A DNA stretch of 64,000 nt from Methylotenera_A aquatica (GCA_965601485.1 OZ271846.1:1922001-1986000), one strand, 5' to 3'. Numbered from the stretch's first letter, positions 33,252 to 43,326 are shown. Made by a program: numbers and translations. The notes: generated from the sequence alone by a model not told the origin.

Positions 33252-34718
33252 TTAAATACCCTCTGGCATAGCGAGATGCCAATCTGTTACTTGTTGATAA
33301 GCATGCGCCACATCTAACATACGCGCTTCATCAAAATAATTACCCATTAACTGCAGGCCCACGGGTAAGCCGTTTGAGAAACCTGCTGGGATGCTCATAC
33401 CCGGCAAGCCTGCTAAATTGGTAGCAATGGTGTAAACGTCTTGCAGATACATGGCCACTGGATCATCTGCTTTTTCACCTGCTTTAAAAGCTGTTGAAGG
33501 TGCGGTTGGGCCCATAATCACATCGCATTGTTTAAAGGCTTGTGTGAAGTCATCGGCAATCAGGCGCCTAATTTGCTGAGCCTTTAAATAGTAGGCATCG
33601 TAATAACCAGCACTCAACACATAAGTGCCAATCAAAATACGGCGTTTGACTTCAGCACCAAAGCCTTCAGAACGGCTTTTCATGTACATATCCATCAAGT
33701 CATCATATTCAGCAGCGCGATGACCGTAGCGCACGCCGTCATAGCGCGACAAATTAGAGCTAGCTTCGGCTGGGGCTAATACGTAATAAACAGGGATGGA
33801 TAATTGGCTGTTTGGCAACGAAATATCCACCGTTTCTGCGCCTAGCTTGCGATATTCGGCAATCGCCTCTTGTACCACTTTTGCGACATTGGCATCTAGG
33901 CCATCGGCAAAATATTCTTTTGGCAAACCAATGCGCAAGCCTTTTAATGGTTGCGTGCCTTGTATGTTACTCAAACCACGCGTGTAATCTTCTTTGGGAC
34001 GATTCAAGCTTGTAGAATCGCGCTCATCAAAGCCTGTCATCACATTCATCATCAAGGCACAATCTTCTGCGCTTTTTGCCATAGGCCCCGCTTGGTCTAA
34101 GCTAGAAGCAAACGCAATCATGCCGTAACGAGAAACCAAGCCATAGGTTGGTTTTAAACCTGTAAATCCACAAAGGCTGGCTGGCTGACGAATTGAACCG
34201 CCTGTATCCGTGCCCGTTGCAGCCGCACATAACCTGGCCGCAACCGCCGCCGCAGAACCACCTGAGCTACCGCCTGGCACGCGATCAAAATCCCAAGGAT
34301 TTTTAACGCCACCAAAATAACTGGTTTCGTTAGAAGAACCCATGGCGAATTCATCCATATTGGTTTTGCCTAAATTTACCGCGCCTGCATTGTCAAATTG
34401 CGTAATAACATACGCATCATAAGGCGCGACAAAATTTGCAAGCATTTTAGAGCCGCAAGTGGTTTGCCAGCCTTTTGCACAAAAAATATCTTTTTGGGCA
34501 AAAGGGATACCAGTTAGTGGCTCTGCTTTACCATTAGCAATACGCACATCAGCGGCTTTAGCTTGCGCTAATGTTTTATCGGCATTTAAAGCGATATAGG
34601 CATTAATGGTTGGATTGTATTTATTAATACGGTCAAGAAACGTTTGCGTCATTTCAACGCTGGAGATTTCTTTCTTAGCCAGCATCTGGCTTAAATTTTT
34701 AAGGCTACTATTAATCAT
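33252..34718 (-). CDS. gatA: Asp-tRNA(Asn)/Glu-tRNA(Gln) amidotransferase subunit A
   Basis: GatA is the glutaminase subunit that releases ammonia for GatB. The 488-residue amidase-signature protein shows the Ser-cisSer-Lys triad: Lys in GIPFAQKDIFCAKG and the two serines in VPGGSSGGSAAAVAAR and TDTGGSIRQPASLCG. TYGLVSRYGMIAFASSLDQ and the C-terminal NLAGLPGMSIPAGF also match. It is translated 9 bp after gatC and 1 bp before gatB on the minus strand. Confidence 0.97.
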   Translation of the reverse strand: MINSSLKNLSQMLAKKEISSVEMTQTFLDRINKYNPTINAYIALNADKTLAQAKAADVRIANGKAEPLTGIPFAQKDIFCAKGWQTTCGSKMLANFVAPYDAYVITQFDNAGAVNLGKTNMDEFAMGSSNETSYFGGVKNPWDFDRVPGGSSGGSAAAVAARLCAAATGTDTGGSIRQPASLCGFTGLKPTYGLVSRYGMIAFASSLDQAGPMAKSAEDCALMMNVMTGFDERDSTSLNRPKEDYTRGLSNIQGTQPLKGLRIGLPKEYFADGLDANVAKVVQEAIAEYRKLGAETVDISLPNSQLSIPVYYVLAPAEASSNLSRYDGVRYGHRAAEYDDLMDMYMKSRSEGFGAEVKRRILIGTYVLSAGYYDAYYLKAQQIRRLIADDFTQAFKQCDVIMGPTAPSTAFKAGEKADDPVAMYLQDVYTIATNLAGLPGMSIPAGFSNGLPVGLQLMGNYFDEARMLDVAHAYQQVTDWHLAMPEGI

Positions 34719-34727
34719 GTTATTTTT

Positions 34728-35042
34728 CTATTCAATTACTTTTGGAACAAGATACAAACCGCTATCTACCGCTTTTTCCGCCGAACCGTTGCCTAAAAAA
34801 GGCGCATTACTTTGAAAAGCTTCACGCTGATTAATGGCGGTTACCACATCTTCCCTTAATCGTTGCGTGACATCTTGCGAATGCGACATAGGCGTAATAT
34901 TAGTAGTATCCACCGCCTGCATTTGCTCGATTAAGCCTAAAATACCACTGAGTTTGGTGAGAGTAGCAGTTGCTTCTTGATCGCTAATTTCTAAGCGCGC
35001 CAAATGCGCAATCCGTTTAATATCGGTGATGTTGAGAGCCAT
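34728..35042 (-). CDS. gatC: Asp-tRNA(Asn)/Glu-tRNA(Gln) amidotransferase subunit C
   Basis: GatC is the small subunit that wraps around and stabilises GatA in the amidotransferase complex. The 104-residue protein starts MALNITDIKRIAHLARLEIS and continues with LSGILGLIEQMQAVDT. The conserved tail is VTQRLREDVVT. It is the first gene of gatCAB and divergent from mreB. The 190-bp gap between them must hold both promoters; no confident boxes were found there. Confidence 0.95.
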   Translation of the reverse strand: MALNITDIKRIAHLARLEISDQEATATLTKLSGILGLIEQMQAVDTTNITPMSHSQDVTQRLREDVVTAINQREAFQSNAPFLGNGSAEKAVDSGLYLVPKVIE

Positions 35043-35232
35043 AAAAACGATTCAATTTGAAAATTTAGAGGATTATTAAAACGTGCATAAAAAAATTGTG
35101 GTTTGTTTGTAACAAACTGTAAGTACACCTTAATATTCGATGTAATTTACGTTATTATACCTTGATTTTAAAGCATGCTTAAGTTGCATCGGTGGCTGGC
35201 GTGTTAAGACCCAAAAACACAGGATAAACAAT

Positions 35233-36276
35233 ATGTTTGGTTTTATAAATAGTTACTTCTCAAACGATTTAGCCATTGATTTAGGCACAGCAAACACCTT
35301 AATTTATGCGCGCGGTAGAGGCATTGTCCTAAACGAGCCATCCGTTGTAGCGATTCGCCAAGAAGGCGGCCCTAACGGTAAAAAAGTATTACTGGCAGTA
35401 GGCTCTGATGCCAAAGGTATGCTTGGCCGTGCGCCTGCTAATATTCAAGCGATTCGCCCGATGAAAGATGGCGTAATTGCTGACTTCACCATTACCGAGC
35501 AAATGCTCAAATACTTTATCCGTAAAGTACACGAATCACGTTGGTTTTCACCTAGCCCACGCATTATTATCTGTGTTCCTGTTGGTTCAACTCAAGTTGA
35601 ACGTCGCGCAATTAAAGAGTCAGCCGAGCGTGCTGGTGCAAAGCAAGTATTTTTAATTGAAGAACCAATGGCCGCAGCAATTGGTGCGGATATGCCAGTA
35701 GCTGAAGCCAGAGGTTCTATGGTGGTGGATATTGGTGGTGGTACCACCGAAGTGGGCGTGATTTCATTGGGCGGTATTGTGTACGCTAAATCAGAGCGCG
35801 TGGGTGGCGATAAATTTGACCAAGCAATTATCGATTACATCCGCCGAAACTACGGCATGCAAATTTCAGAACCAACCGCTGAAGCCATTAAGAAAAAAAT
35901 CGGCTCTGCTTTTCCAGGCTCAGATGTATTAGAAATGGAAGTGACTGGCCGTAACTTGGCAGAAGGCTTACCACGCAAATTCACTATCTCAAGCAATGAA
36001 ATTTTGGAAGCACTAACAGAGCCACTGAACGCTATTGTTGGCGCGGTTAAAAGCGCATTAGAGCAAACGCCACCAGAATTAGGCGCTGATATTGCCGAAA
36101 AAGGCATGGTATTAACAGGCGGTGGCGCTTTGCTTCGTGATATCGACAGGCTGTTAGTTGAAGAAACTGGTTTGCCAGTGATTGTGGCAGAAGACCCGCT
36201 AACCTGCGTGGCACGTGGTTGTGGGCGCGCACTTGAAGAAATGGATAAGCTAGGCAACGTATTTGCAAATGAGTAA
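35233..36276 (+). CDS. mreB: rod shape-determining actin homologue MreB
   Basis: MreB forms membrane-bound filaments that guide lateral wall synthesis. The 347-residue protein has the actin phosphate-1 loop IDLGTANTLIYARG and the phosphate-2 motif MVVDIGGGTTEVGVISLGG. EEPMAAAIGADMPV and the adenosine motif MVLTGGGALLRDID are also present. An N-terminal amphipathic start (MFGFINSYFS) fits membrane binding. An AGGA Shine-Dalgarno precedes the ATG. It begins the mreBCD-mrdA-rodA-rlpA-dacA run. Confidence 0.97.
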   Translation: MFGFINSYFSNDLAIDLGTANTLIYARGRGIVLNEPSVVAIRQEGGPNGKKVLLAVGSDAKGMLGRAPANIQAIRPMKDGVIADFTITEQMLKYFIRKVHESRWFSPSPRIIICVPVGSTQVERRAIKESAERAGAKQVFLIEEPMAAAIGADMPVAEARGSMVVDIGGGTTEVGVISLGGIVYAKSERVGGDKFDQAIIDYIRRNYGMQISEPTAEAIKKKIGSAFPGSDVLEMEVTGRNLAEGLPRKFTISSNEILEALTEPLNAIVGAVKSALEQTPPELGADIAEKGMVLTGGGALLRDIDRLLVEETGLPVIVAEDPLTCVARGCGRALEEMDKLGNVFANE

Positions 36277-36329
36277 GCAGTCGGTTTCGCATCCATTATT
36301 AACGCATCGACACGTTTATTAGTGTTGGC

Positions 36330-37322
36330 ATGCTTAAGGGTGTTCATCAAAAGCTAGAACCGCAACAAACACCCGCTTTCTTTGTTCGCGGTGCTAGCCC
36401 GTTTTCACGCATGGTATTTTTTTGCGCGCTATCTATCATCATCATGGCAACAGACGCGCGCTTAAATTATCTTTCGCAGTTACGCCAAGGCTTTATTGCT
36501 GCGCTACACCCTTTAGAGATGATTGCCAAAGCGCCCAGCAATTGGGTGCGCGATGTAAACCGATATTTTTCGGCGCACAATCAATTAGTGCAAGAAAACT
36601 ACGCGCTTAAGCAGCAAGCATTTGAGCATCAAGTCAGGCTGCAACGCTTAACGACTATTGAGGCAGAAAATACCCATTTGCGTAGCTTATTAAATGGTGA
36701 TATTCCGATTCAGCCAAAAGCGATTTTGGGTGAAATTTCGCACACAGGGCGCGACCCTTTTAGCTTGGTAGTAGTGGTTAACCGTGGCAGCCAGCACAAT
36801 GTTAAAGCCGGACAAGCAGTGGCCGATTCAAAGGGTGTGATTGGCCAAATCACACGCGTTTTTCCATTCAGTAGCGAAGTCACCCTGATTACCGATAAGG
36901 GACTTTCGATTCCGATTCAAATTGAGCGAAATCAACTGCGCGCGATTGCGTTTGGCGAAGGCAATAACACCTTAGATATACCTTATTTACCTGCCAATGT
37001 TGACATTAAGGTGGGCGATAAATTAGTGACTTCTGGTATTGATGGCGTTTACCCCTCTGGTTTGGCGGTGGCAAAGGTGACCAAGATTTTACAAAATCCA
37101 GAGTCGCCATTTGCTAAAATTATTAGCACGCCAGTATCTGAAGTGAGTAATCACTTACAGCTTCTGATATTAGAATTGCCACAGATTAAAGAAGCAGCAC
37201 TGCCTGTAACAACAACAATAGCCACTGACGCTAACGCAACAGTTACGCCAACTTCCGTAGTAAAACCAGCAACAAAATCGCCAGCATCAGCAAATGAGGC
37301 TAAGCCCAATGCGCCCAACTAG
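36330..37322 (+). CDS. mreC: rod shape-determining protein MreC
   Basis: MreC is a bitopic protein that links MreB filaments to the periplasmic elongation machinery. The 330-residue protein has a cytoplasmic start, one transmembrane helix (MVFFCALSIIIMATDARL) and a coiled coil (LVQENYALKQQAFEHQVRLQ). The MreC beta domains follow, with DPFSLVVVVNRGSQHNVKAG, GVIGQITRVFPFSSEVTLIT and VGDKLVTSGIDGVYPSGLAV. The final 45 residues are a Thr/Ala/Pro-rich tail of low complexity. It overlaps mreD by 14 bp. Confidence 0.95.
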   Translation: MLKGVHQKLEPQQTPAFFVRGASPFSRMVFFCALSIIIMATDARLNYLSQLRQGFIAALHPLEMIAKAPSNWVRDVNRYFSAHNQLVQENYALKQQAFEHQVRLQRLTTIEAENTHLRSLLNGDIPIQPKAILGEISHTGRDPFSLVVVVNRGSQHNVKAGQAVADSKGVIGQITRVFPFSSEVTLITDKGLSIPIQIERNQLRAIAFGEGNNTLDIPYLPANVDIKVGDKLVTSGIDGVYPSGLAVAKVTKILQNPESPFAKIISTPVSEVSNHLQLLILELPQIKEAALPVTTTIATDANATVTPTSVVKPATKSPASANEAKPNAPN

Positions 37323-37785
37323 CTTAGTCGCCGTTATTATCACTTTGTTGATTGCGCTTATCTGCCAACTATTCCCTTGGGCAGGGCAGGGCGTTATTTT
37401 ACGCCCTGACTTTATGCTGGTGGTGATGTTGTATTGGCTCTTACGCGCTCCCAATCTTTGCAATGTGGGTACAGCATGGATTGCAGGCATATTGGTTGAT
37501 TTGGCCACTGGCAGCTTGCTTGGTCAGCACGCGTTGAGCTTTACCTTAACCGCGTATATCGGCCTAAGCTATCAACGCAGATTGGTGCTGTTTAGCCCAT
37601 GGCAGATAGCTGGTTATGTGTTTGGCTTACTAATGTTTGAGCGCCTATTAATGCTATTTTTAAAACTATTTGAAGGCAACAGCTTCCCAGGCTGGGCTTA
37701 CTTTTTACCAGTGATTTCAGGCCTAATACTCTGGCACATCATGATTATGCTGTTTGGGGCTCTTACACGCCCTAAACATAAATAG
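37309..37785 (+). CDS. mreD: rod shape-determining membrane protein MreD
   Basis: MreD is a small polytopic partner of MreC. The 158-residue protein has about five hydrophobic helices, including TSLVAVIITLLIALICQLF, and the loop PDFMLVVMLYWLLRAP. It also has the signature AGILVDLATGSLLGQHALSF. ATG 37309 is chosen because a GAGG Shine-Dalgarno lies just before it, within the mreC 3' end; an earlier ATG at 37294 lacks one. It overlaps mreC and is followed after 10 bp by mrdA. Confidence 0.92.
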   Translation: MRPTSLVAVIITLLIALICQLFPWAGQGVILRPDFMLVVMLYWLLRAPNLCNVGTAWIAGILVDLATGSLLGQHALSFTLTAYIGLSYQRRLVLFSPWQIAGYVFGLLMFERLLMLFLKLFEGNSFPGWAYFLPVISGLILWHIMIMLFGALTRPKHK

Positions 37786-37795
37786 CTTTTTTTGT

Positions 37796-39760
37796 ATGGC
37801 TTACGGTAACGAACTTAAAAATCACCAAAATGAGCTGCATCACTTTAGGCTACGCCTAACCGTGCTGGGGTTTTTAGTGCTGATTGCTTTTAGTATTTTG
37901 GCTTCACGATTTTATTTCTTACAAATAAATCGTTACGATTATTATCAAACGCTAGCCGAAAATAATCGTATATCTATCGTGCCAATCGCCCCAAACCGGG
38001 GTTTAATCACCGATAGAAACGGCATAGTGTTGGCACATAACTTTTTTGTGTATACCTTGGAGATCACCCCCTCCAAAATAGCCAATTTAGAATCGACCAT
38101 AGCTGAACTAAGTCAATTAGTTGAAATTAATAAAAGCGATTTAAAGCGATTTAAAAAGCTAAAAGCGCAAAGTAATAGTTTTGAAAGCGTACCAATTCGC
38201 ACTCACTTAAACGAAGTAGAGGCCGCAAAATTCGCTGCAAATCGCTATCGTTTTCCTGGGGTTGAAATTAAATCGCGTCTATTCCGCCACTACCCACAGG
38301 GCAAAATGGGTGCGCACATGATTGGCTACATTGGTCGCATAAACGATAAAGATTTAACTAAACTAGCCGAAAAAGATGTGCTATCGAATTACAAAGGGTC
38401 GGACCACATTGGTAAAAGCGGTATTGAACAATCGTACGAATCGGAATTGCATGGCACAACTGGATTTCAGCAAGTAGAAATCGATGCGGATGGCAAAGCC
38501 GTTAGGGTACTTTCTAGCAAGGCGCCTGTTTCAGGTAACAATTTAGTATTGTCTGCCGATATTAAATTACAAGAAATTGCCGAAACCGCATTTGGTGACC
38601 ACCGCGGTGCGCTAGTAGCCATTAAACCCAGCACAGGTGAAGTGCTGGCATTTGCCAGCATGCCTACTTTTGACCCCAATTTATTTGTGGATGGCATTGA
38701 TACTGAAAATTGGAAGCTATTAAACGAGTCGCTGGATAAGCCACTAATCAACCGACCATTACGCGGCATTTACCCTCCAGGTTCTACGTTTAAGCCTTTT
38801 GCCGCGCTGGCTGGTTTAGAGGCAGGCAAACGCGAGCCTCCTTTTAGCATTAACGATGCAGGCTATTTTATGTTGCCAAATAGTAGACACCGCTATCGCG
38901 ATTGGAAACCTGGTGGCCATGGCAATGTGGATATGCGGCGAGCGATTACCATTTCTTGCGATACTTTTTTTTACGGCCTAGCCATGGAATTAGGTATTGA
39001 AAAGCTAACCGACTTTGTACGATTTTTTGGCTTTGGTGAAAAAAGTGGAATTGATATCGCGGGTGAGGTGGGTGGTTTGTTACCCACGCCAAAATGGAAA
39101 CAGCGTCGCTTTAAACAACCTTGGTATAAAGGTGAAACGGTGATTGTAGGTATTGGTCAAGGCTACACGCTGGCAACGCCTATGCAACTGGCCCAAGCGA
39201 CCGCCATTTTAGCCAACAAAGGCGTTGCCATGCGCCCGCATTTAGTTTCAAGCATTACCAATAGCAAAACCGGCGTAAATAAAGTTAATAAACCATTTAT
39301 AAACAACACCATTATCCTTAAAGACAAAAATTTAGAAATTGTAAAACTGGGTATGATTGATGTAACACTACCAGGCGGCACCGCTGCTGCCGTTGGAGCC
39401 AATGCTGGGTATAGTATTGCGGCTAAAACAGGTACTGCGCAGGTGATTGGTATCAAGCAAAATGAAAAGTATAACGAAAAATTAATTAATGAACGCCATC
39501 GCGATCATGCTCTATTTATCGCTTACGCCCCAGCCGAAAATCCAACGATTGCGGTAGCCGTCATTGTTGAAAATGGTAGTCATGGCGGCTCTACTGCTGG
39601 GCCAATCGCCAGAAAAGTCATGGATTATTATCTATTAGGTAAGCTCCCTGTGGTTGAGCCGCCTAAAGACGCAAAAATTACACCCTCTATTACAGGAAAT
39701 GCGATTACAACTCTTATCCAGCCAATCGAAAATGCGCTAGAAGAAAAACTTCATGACTAA
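37796..39760 (+). CDS. mrdA: penicillin-binding protein 2, elongation transpeptidase
   Basis: PBP2 is the class B transpeptidase that works with RodA in lateral wall growth. The 654-residue protein (from ATG 37796; the frame is open to 37754 inside mreD) has one transmembrane helix (LTVLGFLVLIAFSILA). The PBP dimerisation domain includes NRGLITDRNGIVLAHN. The transpeptidase has SxxK as PPGSTFKPF (Ser330), SCDTFFYGLA at the SxN position, and KTG in AAKTGTAQV (Lys544). It stands between mreD and rodA. Confidence 0.96.
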   Translation: MAYGNELKNHQNELHHFRLRLTVLGFLVLIAFSILASRFYFLQINRYDYYQTLAENNRISIVPIAPNRGLITDRNGIVLAHNFFVYTLEITPSKIANLESTIAELSQLVEINKSDLKRFKKLKAQSNSFESVPIRTHLNEVEAAKFAANRYRFPGVEIKSRLFRHYPQGKMGAHMIGYIGRINDKDLTKLAEKDVLSNYKGSDHIGKSGIEQSYESELHGTTGFQQVEIDADGKAVRVLSSKAPVSGNNLVLSADIKLQEIAETAFGDHRGALVAIKPSTGEVLAFASMPTFDPNLFVDGIDTENWKLLNESLDKPLINRPLRGIYPPGSTFKPFAALAGLEAGKREPPFSINDAGYFMLPNSRHRYRDWKPGGHGNVDMRRAITISCDTFFYGLAMELGIEKLTDFVRFFGFGEKSGIDIAGEVGGLLPTPKWKQRRFKQPWYKGETVIVGIGQGYTLATPMQLAQATAILANKGVAMRPHLVSSITNSKTGVNKVNKPFINNTIILKDKNLEIVKLGMIDVTLPGGTAAAVGANAGYSIAAKTGTAQVIGIKQNEKYNEKLINERHRDHALFIAYAPAENPTIAVAVIVENGSHGGSTAGPIARKVMDYYLLGKLPVVEPPKDAKITPSITGNAITTLIQPIENALEEKLHD

Positions 39761-39822
39761 ACGCCTATTCAATACTGTGTTTTCGACAAGTCGATTAATG
39801 CTAACGCGAATTAAAGGCTTCT

Positions 39823-40920
39823 ATGTTTAGTAAACTTGTTCAACCTTTTTTTAAGCATATCGATTCATTTCTGATTAGCTGCTTATTGTTTACGATGCTG
39901 GTCGGGTTGTTTGTGTTATATAGTGCCTCTGGGCAAAGTTTTGGCAGGGTAAGCGCGCAAATCATCAATATTGCGGTGGCACTTACTGCTATGTGGATGG
40001 TGGCTAATATTCAGCCGCAACTTCTTGAACGAATCGCGCCACCTATTTATATGATGGGCGTTTTATTACTAATTAGCGTTGCTCTTTTTGGAGATATTAG
40101 TCATGGCGCAAGGCGCTGGCTAAACTTAGGCTTTACCAAAATTCAGCCTTCCGAAATTATGCGCATTGCTGCCCCTATGATGCTAGCTTGGTTTTTTGCC
40201 AAACGTGAAGCAAGCCCACGCATTCGGGATTTTTTCTTTGCCGCCATTTTACTGGTAGTACCTGTTGTATTGATTATGAAACAGCCCGATTTAGGCACTG
40301 CTTTATTAGTGACTTCTTCAGGATTTTATATTCTTTTTTTAGCAGGGCTTAGCTGGAAATTTTTACTTGGTGGCGCCGTCACCATCGGCGCATTAACACC
40401 CATTTTTTGGTCACTATTGCATGATTATCAGCGCCGTCGAATTGAAATTTTAATTGATCCCACGCAAGACCCTCTGGGAGCAGGCTACCACACCATTCAA
40501 GCCACCATTGCGCTGGGCTCTGGCGGAGCAACAGGCAAAGGCTGGCTTAACGGCACACAATCACAATTAGATTTTTTACCAGAGCGCACCACAGACTTTA
40601 TTTTTGCCGTATTTGGCGAAGAGTTTGGCATGATTGGCAATATCATTTTGCTGATTTTATTTAGCCTAATTATCATTCGCGGCTTAATCATTGCAGGGCA
40701 AGCGCAAACCACTTTTAGCCGATTATTGGCGGGCAGCATCACCTTAACTTTTTTCACTTATACATTCGTGAATATCGGAATGGTCAGTGGCATATTGCCG
40801 GTAGTCGGTGTACCCTTGCCATTAATTAGCTATGGCGGCACATCAATGGTGTCACTATTTATTAGCTTTGGAATCTTAATGAGCATACAAACCCATAAAA
40901 AATTAGTAGCGTCAGGATAA
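39823..40920 (+). CDS. rodA: peptidoglycan glycosyltransferase RodA (SEDS family)
   Basis: RodA polymerises lipid II into glycan strands together with PBP2. The 365-residue, roughly ten-helix SEDS protein shows FVLYSASGQS, GARRWLNLGFTKIQPSEIM, the catalytic-Asp region MKQPDLGTALLV and DYQRRRIEILIDPTQDPLG. The late signature is FAVFGEEFGMIGN with GVPLPLISYGGTSM. The 62-bp gap after mrdA contains no terminator. rlpA begins 5 bp after its stop. Confidence 0.96.
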   Translation: MFSKLVQPFFKHIDSFLISCLLFTMLVGLFVLYSASGQSFGRVSAQIINIAVALTAMWMVANIQPQLLERIAPPIYMMGVLLLISVALFGDISHGARRWLNLGFTKIQPSEIMRIAAPMMLAWFFAKREASPRIRDFFFAAILLVVPVVLIMKQPDLGTALLVTSSGFYILFLAGLSWKFLLGGAVTIGALTPIFWSLLHDYQRRRIEILIDPTQDPLGAGYHTIQATIALGSGGATGKGWLNGTQSQLDFLPERTTDFIFAVFGEEFGMIGNIILLILFSLIIIRGLIIAGQAQTTFSRLLAGSITLTFFTYTFVNIGMVSGILPVVGVPLPLISYGGTSMVSLFISFGILMSIQTHKKLVASG

Positions 40921-40925
40921 GTATT

Positions 40926-41873
40926 TTGAAAAAACTGTTCGTTTTTATTGTCATCACTACACTTTTTTTGGCAGCCTGTGGCGGTACTCAAACCGTTAAA
41001 CCAATAACCGGCGGCTCCCAAGCCAGCGAACAACCCAGCTCTACTCCAGCAACTGGCGCAACAAAACCAGGTGGTTATTATTTAGATGATGGGCCAGATG
41101 ACAACCCACCAAAAAATATCGATAGCATTCCAAACGCAGTGCCAAAAAACGAACCCTATTTGGCTCGTGCCATGAAGCCATACAAAGCATTAGGTGTAAC
41201 ATACACACCAATGACTGCGTGGCAACCTTACAAAGAGCGGGGCGTCGCATCTTGGTATGGCAAACGCTATCATGGCAAAAAAACAGCCAGCGGCGAAGTT
41301 TATGATATGTATAGCATGTCTGCCGCGCATACTACATTGCCATTGCCCAGCTACGTTAAAGTCACCAATCCTGCTAATGGCCGCTTTGTAATTGTGCGAG
41401 TCAATGACAGGGGTCCTTTTAAAAGTAATCGTCTAATCGATTTATCGTATGCGGCGGCGTATCAATTACGCTTTGCTTCTAGCGGCAGCAGTTTGGTGGA
41501 GGTAGAGGCGATAGACCCGAACAACACAGCCAGCTATATGCAAACCGCACCTGCCAATACGCCAATCATAACCCCAATTGCAAGCTCAGGCACTGTTCAA
41601 ACCAAGCCATCAACCAGTGTAATCAATAGTCCAGCGGCAACAACACAATATTTTGTTCAAGCAGGTGCATTTAAAAATCAAGCCAACGCACAAGCATTGC
41701 TTAAAAGAATTCAGTCATTAGAAATTGCACCAAATGTGGAGATTAACAGTGTGTATAATAATGATCTGTATCGTTTAAAACTTGGGCCTTATGACAACAA
41801 GCCTGAAGCAGACATCGCCGCCGCTAATATTCGCAGACAGCTCAATTTACCCGCAATAACTCTAAACCAATAA
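40926..41873 (+). CDS. rlpA: RlpA-family septal-ring lytic transglycosylase lipoprotein
   Basis: RlpA is an outer-membrane lipoprotein that cleaves denuded glycan strands in species where it has been tested. The start is a TTG (40926): the signal KKLFVFIVITTLFLAAC has the lipobox LAAC with the lipidated Cys at residue 18. A Pro/Ser/Thr-rich linker precedes the double-psi beta-barrel (about 110-200) with GVASWYGKRYHGKKTASGE, MSAAHTTLPLPSYVKVTNP and VRVNDRGPF. A C-terminal SPOR domain (YFVQAGAFKNQANAQALLKR) binds denuded peptidoglycan. It is in the elongation operon between rodA and dacA. Confidence 0.94.
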   Translation: MKKLFVFIVITTLFLAACGGTQTVKPITGGSQASEQPSSTPATGATKPGGYYLDDGPDDNPPKNIDSIPNAVPKNEPYLARAMKPYKALGVTYTPMTAWQPYKERGVASWYGKRYHGKKTASGEVYDMYSMSAAHTTLPLPSYVKVTNPANGRFVIVRVNDRGPFKSNRLIDLSYAAAYQLRFASSGSSLVEVEAIDPNNTASYMQTAPANTPIITPIASSGTVQTKPSTSVINSPAATTQYFVQAGAFKNQANAQALLKRIQSLEIAPNVEINSVYNNDLYRLKLGPYDNKPEADIAAANIRRQLNLPAITLNQ

Positions 41874-41874
41874 T

Positions 41875-43032
41875 ATGATCAATCTATTCAAACCCATGCG
41901 TATATCACTGTATTTCTCATGCCTTTTCGCCTTACTTTTGGCACCCGTCATCAGCCTGGCGGAAGTAGCGCCACCTCCCTCTTTGGCTGTTAAAGCTTAT
42001 TTGTTGCAAGATTTTAACAGCGGCACAGCGATTGCACAGTTCAAAAAAGATGAACGGATTGAACCCGCTTCATTAACCAAAATCATGACCGCATACGTGG
42101 TATTTGATTCCATTCAGAAAGGCCATCTAAAGCTAAATCAAACCTTAACAGTCTCAGAAAAAGCATGGAAAGTGGAAGGCTCAAAAATGTTTATTGAGCC
42201 GAATAAACCCGTCACCGTGGACGAGCTTTTGCATGGCATGATTATTCAATCGGGCAATGACGCCTCAATTACCCTAGCGGAAGGTGTTGCTGGAGCTGAG
42301 GATCAATTTGCCGATATGATGAATAAACAAGCGGCAAAACTGGGCATGAAAAACACGCACTACATGAATGCAACAGGATTGCCTGATGCTAATCATTACA
42401 CCTCTGCCAGCGATTTAGCGTTATTAGCTACGGCTTTGATTCGCGATTTTCCACTAGAATATCGCCGTTTGTATTCAGTTAAAGAGTACACCTATAACAA
42501 CATCAAACAGCCTAACCGTAACCGTTTATTGTGGCTAGATGCCAACGTAGATGGAATGAAAACTGGCCATACTGAGTCTGCCGGATATTGCTTGATTTCA
42601 TCATCAAAACGTGGCGAAACGCGCTTAGTATCGGTGTTACTAGGCGCTGTCAGTGAAGCTATGCGAGCCACTGAAAGCCAAAAATTACTCAATTATGGTT
42701 TTCAGTTTTATGAGTCAACCTTAGTTTATAAGCAAGGGCAGGTCATCAACACCCTTCGTGTTTACAAAGGACAAGATAAAACAACGGCAGCCACAGTTGC
42801 CAAAGATTTTTATCTAAACTTACCAAAAGGTGATTACGCAAAAGTAAAAGCCAGCATGACTAGCCAACAACCGTTAATCGCTCCGATTAAAGCAGGCCAA
42901 GTGGTTGGTAAAATCACCTTTAGCATGAATGGAAAAGTGATTAATACGCAAAATTTATTGGCTGCTACAACCGTTGAGCAAGCTGGATTCTTTGGCAGAA
43001 TCGCTGATAACATTCGATTAATGTTGATGTAA
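41875..43032 (+). CDS. dacA: D-alanyl-D-alanine carboxypeptidase (PBP5/6 type)
   Basis: This low-molecular-weight PBP trims the terminal D-Ala from pentapeptides in the periplasm. A signal peptide (SLYFSCLFALLLAPVISLAE) precedes the peptidase S11 domain with SxxK as SLTK (Ser66, Lys69), SGN (126-128) and KTG (229-231). GSKMFIEPNKPVTVDELLHG also matches. A C-terminal beta domain and a final amphipathic segment (FFGRIADNIRLMLM) for membrane attachment follow. Its ATG follows the rlpA stop after 1 bp. Confidence 0.96.
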   Translation: MINLFKPMRISLYFSCLFALLLAPVISLAEVAPPPSLAVKAYLLQDFNSGTAIAQFKKDERIEPASLTKIMTAYVVFDSIQKGHLKLNQTLTVSEKAWKVEGSKMFIEPNKPVTVDELLHGMIIQSGNDASITLAEGVAGAEDQFADMMNKQAAKLGMKNTHYMNATGLPDANHYTSASDLALLATALIRDFPLEYRRLYSVKEYTYNNIKQPNRNRLLWLDANVDGMKTGHTESAGYCLISSSKRGETRLVSVLLGAVSEAMRATESQKLLNYGFQFYESTLVYKQGQVINTLRVYKGQDKTTAATVAKDFYLNLPKGDYAKVKASMTSQQPLIAPIKAGQVVGKITFSMNGKVINTQNLLAATTVEQAGFFGRIADNIRLMLM

Positions 43033-43047
43033 TGATTGACTAAAATT

Positions 43048-43326
43048 ATGGCAGAACAACCAACAAAACCAGAAACTTTAATCGAATTTCCCTGTTATTT
43101 TCCGATTAAAGTTATGGGCGAAACGCATCAGCATTTTACGCAAGAAATGGTGAAAGCAATTCGCCATTTGTTGCCTGATTTTGATGAATCAAGCATTGAA
43201 ATGCGTGGCAGTTCTGGTGGCAAATACATTAGCTTAACTTGCTCGGTTTATGTCACCTCCAAACCGCAATTAGATGATATTTATCGCGCCTTAACATCGC
43301 ACCCCATGGTAAAAGTTGTCCTTTAA
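43048..43326 (+). CDS. ybeD: DUF493 / YbeD family protein
   Basis: A 92-residue ACT-like protein of unknown biochemical role that is almost always next to lipB, suggesting a regulatory role in lipoate metabolism. Motifs are LIEFPCYFPIKVMGE, SSGGKYISLTCSVYVTSKPQ and LDDIYRALTSHPMVKVVL. ATG 43048 is preferred to the in-frame TTG at 43036. It lies 15 bp after dacA and 2 bp before lipB. Confidence 0.92.
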   Translation: MAEQPTKPETLIEFPCYFPIKVMGETHQHFTQEMVKAIRHLLPDFDESSIEMRGSSGGKYISLTCSVYVTSKPQLDDIYRALTSHPMVKVVL